Assembly: GCF_001014975.1 (NCBI RefSeq) | Contig: NZ_BBXA01000003.1 | Location: 1 to 57,810 of the forward strand | Direction of reading: 5' to 3' | DNA: 57,810 bases | Source of the DNA: Novosphingobium sp. MD-1 | Lineage (GTDB): Bacteria > Pseudomonadota > Alphaproteobacteria > Sphingomonadales > Sphingomonadaceae | Part shown: piece after piece, positions 9,901 through 20,800 of the stretch | Position numbering within the stretch: the first letter of the stretch is position 1 | Layout: every line of letters begins with the position of its first letter | The notes under the pieces: model-generated | Seen by the model: the letters and a program-made list of their open reading frames with translations, nothing else | The model's database searches: none | Told to the model about the DNA's origin: nothing | Position numbers and translations under genes: made by a program

Positions 9901-10073
9901 CGCTCGATTTTCGTGGCAACAACATCTCGATCGCGCAGGGCCGGCAGATGGCGACAATGGTGGGCCGCAGGCTTGGCCCCGACTATGACGTGGTGTTCGA
10001 GACGTTCCCGCACGATCCGTCGCGCAACCACCTGCACACCGAATACGATCCCAAAGGAAAAGGGCGTCGCTAG
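6909..10073 (+). CDS. traG: TraG, mating-pair stabilisation and entry-exclusion membrane protein with M15-like C-terminal domain
   Basis: The protein has 1,054 residues from ATG 6909, which follows AGGGG; an ATG at 6882 is in frame but less likely. N-terminal membrane segments lie near residues 36-52 and 62-78, with further ones at about 327-390 and 418-445, as in F TraG. A long Ser/Gln/Ala-rich periplasmic helical region follows. Residues about 930-1050 look like a zinc D,D-peptidase of the M15 type: His993-x6-Asp1000 (in RHYSGNALDF) and a later N-H-L-H-T-E. TraG acts in pilus assembly and mate stabilisation, and in F it is read by the recipient's TraS. The peptidase-like tail may open peptidoglycan; that is inference. 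Codon use and G+C change at about 8760-9010, which suggests a recombined segment. Confidence 0.9.
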   Translation: MAGSTVEVFTVGGGEYLVNVFNAIAAWSGAGGYRALLRVVMVMAFAMALMTTAWNMDPRALIRWFMQATLMYMVLMVPTTSVKVTDRTNPGLAPAVVANVPIGLAGIASFTSQVGDYLTTSAETVFVMPAALRYSTGGMIYGAKLLDATQGLRVDDPTLAMNVNEHFRQCVFYDVLMGRKTIQSLTQAPDLLAAMGPGSVSLSQVYRYPDGSSNIQSCQSAYTLIVASWNTYYNAALPHIAGQFFPGIGASAAQTRFANDVGGVGAAALGGSGTSAQALTRQAMMVNAMTDAVSSFSNSQAQSTVDAFAANRADIQTRNTYATIAAGAMKWVPLLNIVLTVVFYAMFPIIFLLTLLPNSGIGVIKGYITGFFYLASWGPLFVVLNMIFMTRWQASLASWNGGGLTAANFAGVSAINQDAGALAGFMIMSVPFIAAGMAKGAMSIASHSTSFLAPSQNAAEQAAAEQTTGNYAYGNRQFHNLTANQSNDAPTWTTGAGQFLTRNADGGMTRVSGDGSTSYDVGGGVSALTFSLQSSQDFGRNMEQSLTQGAGIVEQKRQAASDAWSTSNSSSTRLFDTAQRVASSNTEEGRGLNNSLARVHDVQSQWSSTLTANHGFTKSESDELTRQASTSSSFDANLAITSMLGPEKVAALKGSGSVAQKWASQQSRDSKDSARTEQSLLDGLSYLERQSRGDSAREARESFYRQTSSSSNSQLRGLSQEVSQDLRHAQSASEEASRAEDTFQRWQNAQSEFKRNGFSLSRNENQDFVRFAQGQMLDPANRHLDQSYHPGLINLTPTQAATEQTLLKRYMDNKIATMQAELGLIPQAPKQTIAGPSFSNGEDIQRIGRAGMAGVAGQGPQVEVASHAADHSIDGQVGDRLTSSHAAMKEHGDSMRNDVLGDGGRQADIVRQSVGDRLSSSLWGTMPLTTMLTPREQAAAVRASAKPGVNLSGVSEKMWPAFNTVTLAAKGLNLPAPVVTSGRDGQHMSGSRHYSGNALDFRGNNISIAQGRQMATMVGRRLGPDYDVVFETFPHDPSRNHLHTEYDPKGKGRR

Positions 10074-10112
10074 GCGCCGCCCTCCCGACCTGCCATGCGC
10101 AAGTTCAACAGG

Positions 10113-10346
10113 TCAGTGCAGAACCGCGAAGAGTGCGATCAGCAGCCCGGTGCCGGCGGCGCCGACCGCGATGCTGCACAGCGAACCGACAATCTTCTGC
10201 TTCAGCGACAGCGTTGCCCAGTAGGCTGCGGCTTCGGGGTTGCCGTAGATTGGCTCATCGAAGCTATTCCGTCTGCCATAGAGAAACTCAGACTGCAGAT
10301 CGATGCCACCAACACGCGGTCTAGTTTTATACCAATCGTCGCTCAT
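10113..10346 (-). CDS. Small predicted membrane protein next to traG
   Basis: This 77-residue product starts at MSDDWYKTRP behind GGAG (7-nt spacing); an upstream in-frame start at 10361 is less likely. The first 45 residues are polar and one hydrophobic segment (GSLCSIAVGAAGTGLLIALF) lies at the C-terminus. It is convergent with traG, ending 40 bp from the traG stop. In F the slot after traG holds traS and traT, so an exclusion role is conceivable, but no sequence feature supports that. Function unknown. Confidence 0.5.
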   Translation of the reverse strand: MSDDWYKTRPRVGGIDLQSEFLYGRRNSFDEPIYGNPEAAAYWATLSLKQKIVGSLCSIAVGAAGTGLLIALFAVLH

Positions 10347-10470
10347 CACAAATCTCCACATCGGAACATATCAAAAACATTTTCGAGGGTCAATCTTGTG
10401 TTCAACGAGCAGTAAGTGTCTGCCACGGGTGCACAAATATCACGCTGGCTCTCTGATCGACCAATCCAAA

Positions 10471-10542
10471 GAGCCGGATGCGTGGCCCGCATGTCCGGTT
10501 CTGTGAGAGCCGCAGCAGAGTAATCTGCTGCGGCTACTCGAC
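10471..10542 (+). mobile_element. Group II intron remnant: domains V and VI with the 3' splice end
   Basis: Bases 10471-10501 fold as domain V: GAGCCGGA pairs with TCCGGTTC, TGCG with CGCA, with a two-base TG bulge and the conserved AGC near the 5' side. The cap is short and lacks a GNRA loop. After TGT, bases 10505-10539 fold as domain VI: GAG and AGCCGCAGCAGA pair with TCTGCTGCGGCT and CTC around loop GTAA, leaving a bulged A at 10536 in the branch-point place. The intron would end GAC at 10542, an AY end. No reverse transcriptase or domain I is seen upstream, so this is a 5'-truncated relic. Confidence 0.82.
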
Positions 10543-10602
10543 GGCGCGTAGCGCCCGCAGGCTTCATCAAGGCAATCCGGCTCTTCAAGGGACCGGTTCC
10601 CA

Positions 10603-10974
10603 ATGTGCTATGGCACGGAACTCACCTCGAACGCGGTGCTCGCCTGGTGCGGTGAGGCCGGCGTGCAATGGCACTATATCGCGCCGGGCAAGCCAATGCA
10701 GAACGGCTACGTCGAGAGCTTCAACGGTCGCATGCGCGATGAGCTATTCAACGAGACGCTGTTCCTCAGCATGGACCATGCCCGCGTTCAGATCGCCGCA
10801 TGGGGCGAGGACTACAACCAAGAACGGCCACACTCAGCCCTTGGCTACGAGACCCCGGCGGCATTCGCCGCCGAGTTGCATAAGCAATGGCCTGCTCCGC
10901 TACGCCCTCCGGGCTCCGCTGCACAGGCCATTGCTTACCCCGCGCTCATGCGCAACAAAACAGCCTGGCTCTAA
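10603..10974 (+). pseudogene. IS3-family transposase OrfB, C-terminal fragment
   Basis: About 120 residues remain of an integrase-type (DDE) transposase that normally has about 280. Visible parts are [12 protein letters not shown] (second catalytic Asp region, but the usual D-N before G-T-E is now C-Y), [20 protein letters not shown] with the catalytic Glu, and [18 protein letters not shown]. OrfA and the first two thirds of OrfB are absent. It cannot be active. Confidence 0.85.
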
Positions 10975-11006
10975 TACCAGCTGGTGGAAAGCTGGGGGGC
11001 ACGTCA
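10603..11006 (+). mobile_element. IS3-family remnant (3' end of orfB plus right terminal repeat)
   Basis: The coding remnant is followed by GGGGGGCACGTCA, ending at 11006, which fits an IS3-type right end (inner G-run, outer TCA). The 5' half of the element is missing. The break falls just upstream of GTELTS, about 60 bp after the intron relic. The right end marks the left border of the type I secretion island. Confidence 0.75.
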
Positions 11007-11256
11007 AACACTGCGGAAGGCGCCTTTCGGGCGTGCCTGCTTGTGGCGCTCGACGATTGAGAATCCCAAATTTGTCCACGCCGCCTAGAGTGTTTTGGAT
11101 CCGATCCGCGAACTCCCATACAGGCCCGCAGCGCTCAAGCTGTATCACGAGGCCGGACAGATGGCAGTATCCGACACCTGTGCATGCTCAACTTTACGCT
11201 TGCTTTCTGCGGGGCGTCCACAGATGTCATTTCGCCCTCAGCCGGAACCGACCCCT

Positions 11257-11823
11257 TCACTGCTTTGCATCTCCGCTGGCAGCTTCTCCAACCGCATTTT
11301 CGATGGCAGCCTTGAGCTTATCGCCGGCATCCGATCTCACGGTCTGGACTATACGGCGCCCCGTGGCAGGCTCGGTTTGATGAAAGTGAAACTCGACCCC
11401 CTTCAACGGTTTCGAGATAAGATCGGCGAGCATGATTTCTCGCTGGCGGTTCTCGTCCGTGGCGAACGGCGCGATCAGATCGACCAACCAAATCTGATCG
11501 CCGGATGCCCATTCTTCCAGCGAGAGACGATTCTCCGGTTCGATCATGCCACGCTCGAGCTTGGCAGCCGATGAAGGTGCGCATTTGGCCCACATCGCCA
11601 GTCCAACAGGGCGATCCCCGTCCCTAAAAAGGTAGAATTGCCGGTGAGCGAGCGCGGGCATGATCAGCCACTCGATATCGGCGATGCTGAGCGCACGGTG
11701 CAGGGGCGATTGGGTGAGTAACCAGGTCATTTCACCGAGGAGGTGACTGACAGTTGGAGCTGGCTGGGCTCCAGACTTTCCTGCGGTGGCGTCGGACTGC
11801 GGTTGTGTGGATTTCCTGTTCAT
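11257..11823 (-). CDS. HlyC-type toxin-activating lysine acyltransferase
   Basis: The 188-residue protein matches HlyC, which transfers a fatty acyl group from acyl-ACP to internal lysines of an RTX protoxin in the cytoplasm. Seen here are GEMTWLLTQSPLHRALSI with the catalytic His42, the FYLFRDGDRPVGLAMWA strand, and DQIWLVDLIAPF with the paired Asp115; spacing and length fit the family. The start ATG has AAGGA behind it, and that site overlaps the TAA stop of the giant RTX gene 10 bp upstream, so both should be made from one mRNA. In many RTX operons the acyltransferase comes first; here it is last. Its presence implies that the giant exoprotein is acylated. Confidence 0.9.
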   Translation of the reverse strand: MNRKSTQPQSDATAGKSGAQPAPTVSHLLGEMTWLLTQSPLHRALSIADIEWLIMPALAHRQFYLFRDGDRPVGLAMWAKCAPSSAAKLERGMIEPENRLSLEEWASGDQIWLVDLIAPFATDENRQREIMLADLISKPLKGVEFHFHQTEPATGRRIVQTVRSDAGDKLKAAIENAVGEAASGDAKQ

Positions 11824-11832
11824 ATTTGGTCC

Positions 11833-14800
11833 TTACGCGGCGCTTGCCATCAACCAGTCCTGGACGTTCATCCCATCGCTGTCGGACTTGCGCAAGACAT
11901 CCGAGGAGACGTCAGCGCCAAAGCTACTCATGGCCTGCGCGAGGCCAGCCGCTGCGAGCGCCGCGCTCGCTTCCCCGGGTGCGACCGGCGTCACGGCCGG
12001 TGTGAAGGCCAGGGCCACATTGCCGATGGTGGCGGTAAGGCCGTTTGTCCATTTGAACGTCGAGGTCGAAAGGGCGAGGTTTTCACCCGGCTTGACCGTG
12101 TCGGTGAGGTTGGACTTGCCGAGACCGATTTCGGCTATTCCAAGATCGGCAAGCGATTTGATCTCGTCGGCTTGGCTGATCCCGTTGCCATCGCGATCGA
12201 CCCATACTTTCAACTCACCAAAACGGGCGTCGGCCGAGGTGAGCTTGCTGTCCTTGTTGTTGTCCAGCACGGCGAGGCCCTCCCATGCGCTCTGTGCGCC
12301 CGTCTTTTCTGAGAGGAACGATATCTCGGATGGATCGGTGATCATTCCGTCGCCATCCCGGTCGATGACCAGCATGCCATCGCCTCCGGTCATCCAGCCC
12401 GTGTCGTCAGCGATGCCGTTCCCGTCCATGTCGAACATTGCGCGGGATTTGCTGGCCTTGCGAGCTTCGAGGCCATCGCTGTCGATATCGAGCAGGATGG
12501 TGGAAAGCATCCCGAATTGCCTGTCGCCGAATGACAGCAGCGCCGCTCCGGCGATCTGTCCGGCGTCAGCAGACAGGACGCCCCGCGCTGAGCGCGGTGT
12601 GACGTGCACAGCGCCGCTTCCGCCGACAAGGCGGTACTTTGAGGCTTTCATTTCCCATTGCGTCGCCTGGAAGGTGATCTCAGGAAGCGCGGAAAGCCGC
12701 TTATAGGCAAGGCCCACGTCAAGCAGTGTGCCGGAAACGCCCCCGGCGAGCGTGAAGCTTCCCTTGTTGTAGACGATGCTTTTGCCTGCGGTCTGCGTTT
12801 CTCCGGTGGCCGTTCCGGTCAGGGCGATCGAGGTCACGCCGGCTTCGGCGAGGCTGAGAAGTTCACCAGCGTCCGTCTTCCCATCTGCATTCGCATCAAC
12901 CCATAGGCGGAACTGAACGAAGCGTGCGTCCTCGCCATCAAGAACTCCATCTGCATTTGTATCGAATGCAGCCAGTCCCTCCAGGTCTGTTCTGGCGCCG
13001 ACCTTATCATTTACGAAGGATATCTCTGAAATGCCGTCGATCGTGCCGTTGCCATTGCGATCAAGGGCGAGGAACGCATCGCCTTGCTCAATCCAGGCCG
13101 TCGTGTCAGCAATGCCGTCGCCGGTCATATCGAAGCGGGTGTCGCTCACGTCCAGATCGTGCAATCCTGCGTCGTCCCCATCGAGATCGAAGATGATTGG
13201 AGCGGCAAGGCCAGTTGTTGCAGGTAACGAGGATTCGGGCTGGCCCTGTTCTTGGCCGCCATCTTCCGTAGATGGAAGTTCATCGTCTTGATTGGCAGGG
13301 AGAACGGAAGGGGAAACTTGGTTCTGTACATCGGAAGTCAGCACAGGGGGAGGGAGCGAAAGCTCAAATCCCAAGAATACATCCCCTAACACGCTTCGGG
13401 TGCCATCCTGATGGAAAAATTCCGAGGTTCCATAAATATGGCTGTCGGCGCGATTTTGGTGCTGCTCCGATAGAGTAAGGGTTAGATTGATTGAGGAAAT
13501 GCCACGCTCTTGCAGCGTTTTGAGTTCTCCTGTCTGACTGATGCCATCACTATTGGCATCTTGCCAGACAAGAAATCTACTGAATTCAATGTCTTTATCG
13601 TCCAGAACCCCATCCGCGTTCGAATCAAAGGCCCTCAGTCCTTCAAGATCTGAGATTGCGCCTTCCAAATCGTTGGCGAAGGTAATTTCGGAAAGATCAT
13701 CAATCAGGCCATTACCATTCCGGTCTAGAGCCAGAAAGCCATCATCAGGCCCGATCCAGCCGACTTTATCCTTAAGGCCGTCCTGGTCGACGTCGAAGTT
13801 TGTCGATGATTGCACTACGGATACAATTTCCAACCCATCTCCGTCAAGATCGAAAACTATCGGGGGTTTTACGGCTGAATAATCCATAAATTGAATGGAA
13901 ATGGGGTTATAGCTTTTTGCGCCTGTGCTATCTGTTGCGATAATATTAAACGTGTATCTGAAAGATCCATAAAACTCCCATGAGTTATAAGACCATCTAT
14001 CATATCCATCATCATAATAACTTGTGTAAGAGTTATAACCCCACCAGGTTGAGCTGATCGATATCTGTCCAGAAGAATTGATCGATATGTTGGGTCGCAG
14101 CCAGGATGGCGTATCCATTGGCTCAGAGCTGGTTCCGTAATATCCATCGTAGGATGTGTATGGGGAGACAGGCGTAAATATCGGAGCCGTAATCTCGTAT
14201 GTTACAGGTGAGGAGAACGCCCCCACGGCATCCGGATCCACGCCTTGAACGGATACGACGGTACCTGACTGCCCGGAATAAATTTTATATATCCCATCGG
14301 AATATGCGGTTTTTGAACCGCTAGCCCAAGAGGTCAGGATCGGCCCTTCATCAACATTCGTAATACTGGCGGTAAAAGTTCCGTATGAAATGTAGGCACC
14401 ATCCTGAGCTTTGATGCTCAACGCGCTGGTCGCGAGCGAATAATCCCGAACTGGCACATTGATAACCTGTGAACCGTTCCAGTAAGGCTGGTATCGAGTG
14501 GTAAGTGCCTCAAAGTCAATTGTTCCGGAGGTAAGACTGAGCTGACCTGACGGTGAAATTGTCCACAATCCATTTTGCATCGATCCATCAGCAAAGGACC
14601 AGCTGATCCCGTTGCCGTTTTCTGGGTCGGACAGCATCAGTTGGCGCAGATTGAATGTCGGGATTACCTGCGGTGTGGTTGTTTCTGCTATAGAACCTGA
14701 TGCATTCACCAGCGTGTGTGGTTCGTTAACGTCGGAAATGAAAACCTGCATGAGTTCATTGCCTGACCAGGCGGTGCCATCGAAGGCTTTGACGAGAACG

Positions 14801-17800
14801 TCGGCGACATGCGCGTCGAGGCGGCCATCTCCGTTCCAGTCGTAGATGCCGTAACCATTAGCCCGGAACCATTCGAAATCGAAATTGAGGTTGGGGTTGA
14901 GGCGAACGGTGTTGCCGTCGATGTAGAACCAGCCCTGCGAGGTGCTTCCGTCGGAAAAGCGCAGTTGTGGTGTCGTGCCGTCTGGATCGCCAAGACCGAA
15001 GGCACCGACCAGAGAGTGGGTGTTGGCAGGGTTGGATCCAAATCCGGTTTCGTCGAGGAAGGACCATTTTGTCACGCCATTGTCCGGGGCATTGGGAGCC
15101 TCGTTCACGTCGGAGATGAAGACTTGCATGAGTTCATCGCCCGACCAGGCAGAACCGTCGAAGGCCTTGACGCGGACGTCGGCGACATGCGCGTCAAGGC
15201 GACCGTCGCCATTCCAGTCGTTGATGCCGTAGCCGTTGGCCCGGAACCATTCGAAATCAAAATTATTCCCTAGTTTTATGCGTACCGTATTGCCGTCTAT
15301 GTAGTAGGCACCCTGTTCGGTGCTGCCATCGGCAAAGCGCAGAACGGGGGTATTGCCATCGGGATCGCTTAGCCCGAATGCGCCGACCAGCGAGTAAGTG
15401 TTGGCTGGATTGGCACCTAGCCCGGTTTCGTCGAGGAAGGACCATTTGGTGGCCCCATTGTCGGGGGCATTGGGGGTTTCGTTCACATCGGAAATGAAGA
15501 CCTGCATGAGATCGTCACCCGACCAGGCGGTGCCGTCGAAGGCTTTGACGCGTACGTCCGCCACATGTGCGTCAAGGCGACCGTCGCCATTCCAGTCGTT
15601 GATAGTGTACCCGTTGGAGCGGAACCATTCGAAATCGTGGTTGAAACCCGCATTGAAGCGGACGGTGTTGCTGTCGATGTAGAACCATCCCTGCGAGGTA
15701 CTGCCATCGGAAAAACGGAGTGATGGCGTGGTGCCATCGGGATCACTCAATGAGAACGCCCCAACGATCGCATTGGCATTGGCGGGGTTGGTGCCGAGAC
15801 CGGTTTCATCGAAGAACGACCATTTGGTGGCACCATTATCAGGCGTGTTTGGTGTCTCGTTGACGTTGGCTATGCCGATCGTCACCGCGCTGACGCTCTG
15901 CGTGAAGCTTCCCGAGCCGGCATTGTCGCGAGCTATGACCTGATAGGCGCGCGATGGCGAACCCGCCTCGAAGTCGAGAATCTGGTTCGTCGTGATCGCA
16001 CCGGTATTAGCGTTGATCGCATAGCGACCATCCCAGGACAGCGAACTGGCGTTGGTGCCGTCCCAGAAAAAGTAGCGCTGATCAGCGAACGCCCCCGAAC
16101 TGTCAGGGTCGCTTGCCAAGACAGTCCCGACGCCCGTGCCAATCCCCTGCATTTCCGCGACGGAGAAACTGTAGCTTGCCGGCAGGCTGTTCTGTTCATT
16201 GAGATTGTTGATCGCGATGGTGACGCTTGTCTGGGCCTGCAGATAGCCCGCGCCGCCGGCATTGTCGCGGGCAAAGATCGTGTAGGATGCTGTGGGATTG
16301 GCGGCCTCGAAGTTGAGGACGGCATTGGTTTTTATCTGCCCGGTAAGGGTGTCGATTACATAGCGTCCATCGGCCGATGTGCTGCTGGTGGCGGAGCCAT
16401 TCCAGAAATAATAGCGTTGCTGGCCGAAGGCAGCCGTAGCGGCGTCGAGGTCGCTCGCGGCGACGGCCCCGACAAGCGTTCCCGTTGAGGCATTCTCATT
16501 GATACCAAACGAATAGCCCGCGGGCAGGCTGTTCGCCTCGTTCACATTGTTGACGGCGATCACGAAGCTGCGGTCTATGTATTCGCCGCGAGGGTCGCTG
16601 ATCCGTACGGTGATCGCGTGACTGGTGGTCGTCTCAAAGTTGATAAGCGTGGCATTACCGACCGATACCACGCCGGCCGCGCTGATCGCGAAACGCCCGC
16701 CCGCACCGTCGACTATCGAGTAAGTGAGGGTGTCGCCATCGGGATCCACGCCGGCGACGGTGCCGATCGTCGTCCCATTGGCGGCATTTTCGTTGACACT
16801 GCCACTGAAGGTCGCACCGGTTGGCGCGGCGTTGATAGCAAGTGTCATCTGGACGGCGGAGGATATCGCAGTCTGGCCGTTCTCGCTGACCCTGCCGGTT
16901 GCGGTCAGCGTTACGTCCGAATACCATCCCGCAGGCGCGAGCAGCTTGAGGTTGGCGATCTGGGCGGTTGTCAGCTTCCAGGTCAGACTGGCGCTGTCAT
17001 ACGTGCCTACGTTCAGCGTCAGGCTTGCCGGTACTCCGGTGATCCATATTTCCTGAACTTCCGACCCATCGGCGTCGGGGAAGCTAGCAGCCAGGTTGAG
17101 CGGGATGCCGAGGGCGTAGCCGGACGTTCCGCCCACGCTTGAGAATTGGGTGATTGTCGGCGTGTCGGCAACGGCCGCGACGACGATATCGAATTCCTGG
17201 GAAGAGAACACGCCGCCCGCGTCCGTGGCAGTGACGCGGATGCGCGCCATACCACTGGCATTAGCGACAGGATTGATCGTCATCGTGCGTACGCCATTGG
17301 CGTCGGCCGCGCCGAAGCTGATCCCTGCATTGGTCACGACATTGGAGCCGGAAAGCACCTGGGCGGACATCTGGATCTGTGCGTTGGGTGTGATGTCGTC
17401 GGTCGCGGTCACCGTGACCGCTTTGGCCGTGTCCTCGTTGGTCGACTGCTGCGTAATTGCCGTAATCACCGGCGTCGCGTTGTTGTTCCAGTAGGTCGCC
17501 CATTTGGCCTTGTAGGTGAGGTCGGCCATCAGCGTATCGCGCTCGGCGATCGTCGCCGGCCTAGTCTTGCCGGCCATCAGCGTGACGAGGTTCTCGATGT
17601 TGATCGTCCGGCTGTAACTGGTGTTGGCGATGATGAAATCGATCTGATGATTGGCCCGGCTGCTAGCATCCGCAATCACATACCAGTTGGAAATTCGCAC
17701 GCTCGAGGTCGTGCCCACGATGCTGATCTTGAGGTCATCGCCGATACGGTCGAACCACAGATCCATGTCGGCGATCGCGCCCATGACGTCGTTGAACCCG

Positions 17801-20800
17801 ATTACGTCGACGTCGTCGCCTGACGGGTCGTAATTGTTGATCGTGTCGGCGCCGGACGAAAGGGTGACAATATAGACGTCATTGTCGATGCCGCCATTAA
17901 GGATATCGTCTCCAGCCCCGCCGTCGAGTATGTCGTCACCTGCTTCGGCGCTGATCGTGTCGTTGCCGTCGCCACCGAACAGATAGTCGTTCCCAGCGCC
18001 GCCATAGATGACATCATTGCCTGCGCCGCCGTAGATCACATCGCTTCCGGCAGAGCCTGTAAGCGTGTCGCCATAAGCCGAGCCGTTGACGAGTTCGATC
18101 CCGTTCAGCGTGTCGCCTTGTGCATAACCGCCTGTGCCAGTGCCTGCGGCGAGATTGACGGTCACAGCGGCGGTCGAACCGCTATAGTCGACGCCATCGA
18201 AGCCGGCTCCGCCGATGAGCTGGTCCGCGCCCGCGCCGCCGTCGAGATAGTCGTCGCCATTGCCGCCATCGAGGAGATCGTCACCGGCGCCGCCTGACAG
18301 GCCGGCCTGACTGAAGCCGCGCCAGCTGTCGGATCCGACGGCGCGAACACCGTCTGCGCCGTCATCGCCGTAAAGGTTGTCGTTACCGTCGTCGCCGAAC
18401 AGTCGATCACTTTCCGTGCCGCCGCGGATCGTGTCATTGCCGAGGCCACCGTAAATGATGTCGTCTCCGGACTGACCGAGCAGGGTATCGTTGCCGTCGC
18501 CGCCGTTGATCGTGTCGGCGCCATCACCGCCATCGATGTTGTCGTCTCCGGCGTTGCCGTTCAGCACATCGTTTCCGGCAAAGCCGCTGATGATGTCGCG
18601 TCCGGACTGCCCGTTGATCGTGTCGGCGCTTGTGGTGCCCTCGAAGATATCATCTTGGTTGGTGACGGCAATCGCGATGGCCCGGTTGATGGTAAAGGGG
18701 GTGCCGGTCTGATCGGTGCCGGTCACCGTGACGGTGACGCTTGCGCCCACTTCATAGTCGAATGAGGCATCCTGCCTGAGCCGCAGCGTGCCGCCCACGA
18801 TCTCAAAACGGCTATCGGAAAGGGTATAAGTGTAGCTGGCGCTCGGCAGGCCCGCCGTATCGGGGTCGGATACCGAAATTGTTCCCAAGGCGATTGCGGG
18901 GCGGCTGGTTCCGCCGGCTATGCGGTCACGCTCGGCAACGCTGGCAACGGACAGCGTCCAGTTGAGGCTGACCGGCGCTTCGTTCAGGTCATTGATGGCG
19001 ATCGTGACCGCTGACTGGACCTGATTGTAGGGCGTGGCACCGGCGTTGTCACGCGCTATGATCTGGTAGGTCTGGGAAGGGGTTCCTGCTTCGAAGTTGA
19101 TGGCTGCATTGACGGTGATTTGCCCGGTGGTGGCATTGATAGCATAGCGCCCGTCACTGGATGTCGCCGAAGCGGTCGTGCCATTAAGGAAATAATAGCG
19201 CTGGCTTGCGAAGTTGCCGCTCTGGTCGATATCGCTTGCTGCTATCGAGCCCACGATTGAGCCGGTCGCCACATTCTCACTGACGTTGAAGGCATAAGTC
19301 GTCGGAATGCTGTTCGCTTCGTTTACATCCCTGACGGCGATCGTGACTGCGGATTGAGTCTGATTATAGCCCGCGCCGCCCGCATTGTCGCGCGCGATGA
19401 TCTGATAGGTTACCGACACTGTCCCGGCCTCGAAATTGAGGGCCGCATTGGTGGTGATTTGACCGGTTGTGGCGTTGATCGCATAGCGGCCGTCACTCGA
19501 CGTGGCGCCTGCCGTGGTCCCGTTCCAGAAATAGTAGCGCTGCTGCGCGCCGGTGGTGCCAGCGCCGTCAAGGTCGGTCGCAGCGACGCTGCCTACGACG
19601 GTTCCGACAGTGACATTTTCGTTGACGCCGAGGCTGTAGGTCGTGGGGAGACTGTTAGCCTCGTTGAGGTCCAGAATTCCAATCGTGACGGCGCTCTGCG
19701 CCTGATTGTAGGGCGTGGCGCCGGCGTTGTCGCGCGCGATGACCTCATAGATTTTCGACGGGCTTCCCGACTCGAAATTGAGGGTGGCGTTGGTGGTTAT
19801 CTGGCCGGTGGTCGCGTTGATCGCATAGCGGCCATCGCTTGAAGTCTCGGTCGCACTCGTTCCATTGAGGAAGTAATAGCGCTGGCTGGCATAAGCGCCT
19901 GTCTGATCAATGTCGGACGCGGCGATCGTGCCTACCGCGGTCCCAATGGCGACATTCTCGGCGACGTTGAGCGAATAGCTTGCGGGGAGGGCGTTCGCCT
20001 CGTTGCCGTTCTGGACCGAGACAATGACGTCCTGCTCGATCGAGGCGCCGGCGGTGTCGGTGACGCGAACCCGGATCGTGTGGCTTTGCGCGGCCTCGAA
20101 ATTGATCGTGTTGGGATTGGCGACCTTGAGCTTTCCATCGGCGTCGATGGCAAAGCGCTGGGTGGCATCGTTGACCAGGCTGAAGCTAAGGGCGTCGCCT
20201 TCAGGATCGGTGGCGACAAGCTGCCCAATGACTGTCCCGGCTGTCAGGATATGACCGGGAGTGGACTCCGTGACGACCAGGCTGGCGCCACCCTGAACGG
20301 CAAGATTGCGTGGAGCATCGTTGACCGGCGTGATGCTGATGACGACAGGAAGCTCGACTGCCTGGCCATCGGCATCAGTAGCCAGGATCGTGAAGCTGTC
20401 CGTTCCGTTGGCGTCCGCCGAGGGCGTGTAGGTGAATGCGCCGGTCGAAGCATTGAAGCCGGAGATCGAACCGAGCCTAGGGCCAGCCCCGGGCTTGACC
20501 GAATATCCGGTCAGATTCTGGTCATGATCGATGACACCGTAATTGCCGTCCACGGCAATCGTCCCATCCTCGGCCATGGTAAGTTGGCGGGGACCCGCCG
20601 GACCCGTCGGCACAGCCTTGCCGCCGGCGTGCCAGTAGGTTGCCAGTTGCGCGGCGATCGTCGCGGGCATGCTCGTTGGCGTCACACCGGGCGTCGTGGT
20701 CGTCGACGTCATCGCGGTGACGAGGTTGAGCGTATCGGGATGGTCGAGGAAGATCGCGTGTGTCGTCGTTTCGATCGCACGAATACGGCTCGCGCCCGAC

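Noticed and set aside
10900..11256. A leftward frame of 82 codons (M-I-Q-L-E-R-C-G start) between the IS3 relic and the acyltransferase
   Set aside because: It runs into the IS3 relic and shows no family motif. It may be a fragment of an older gene but cannot be supported.
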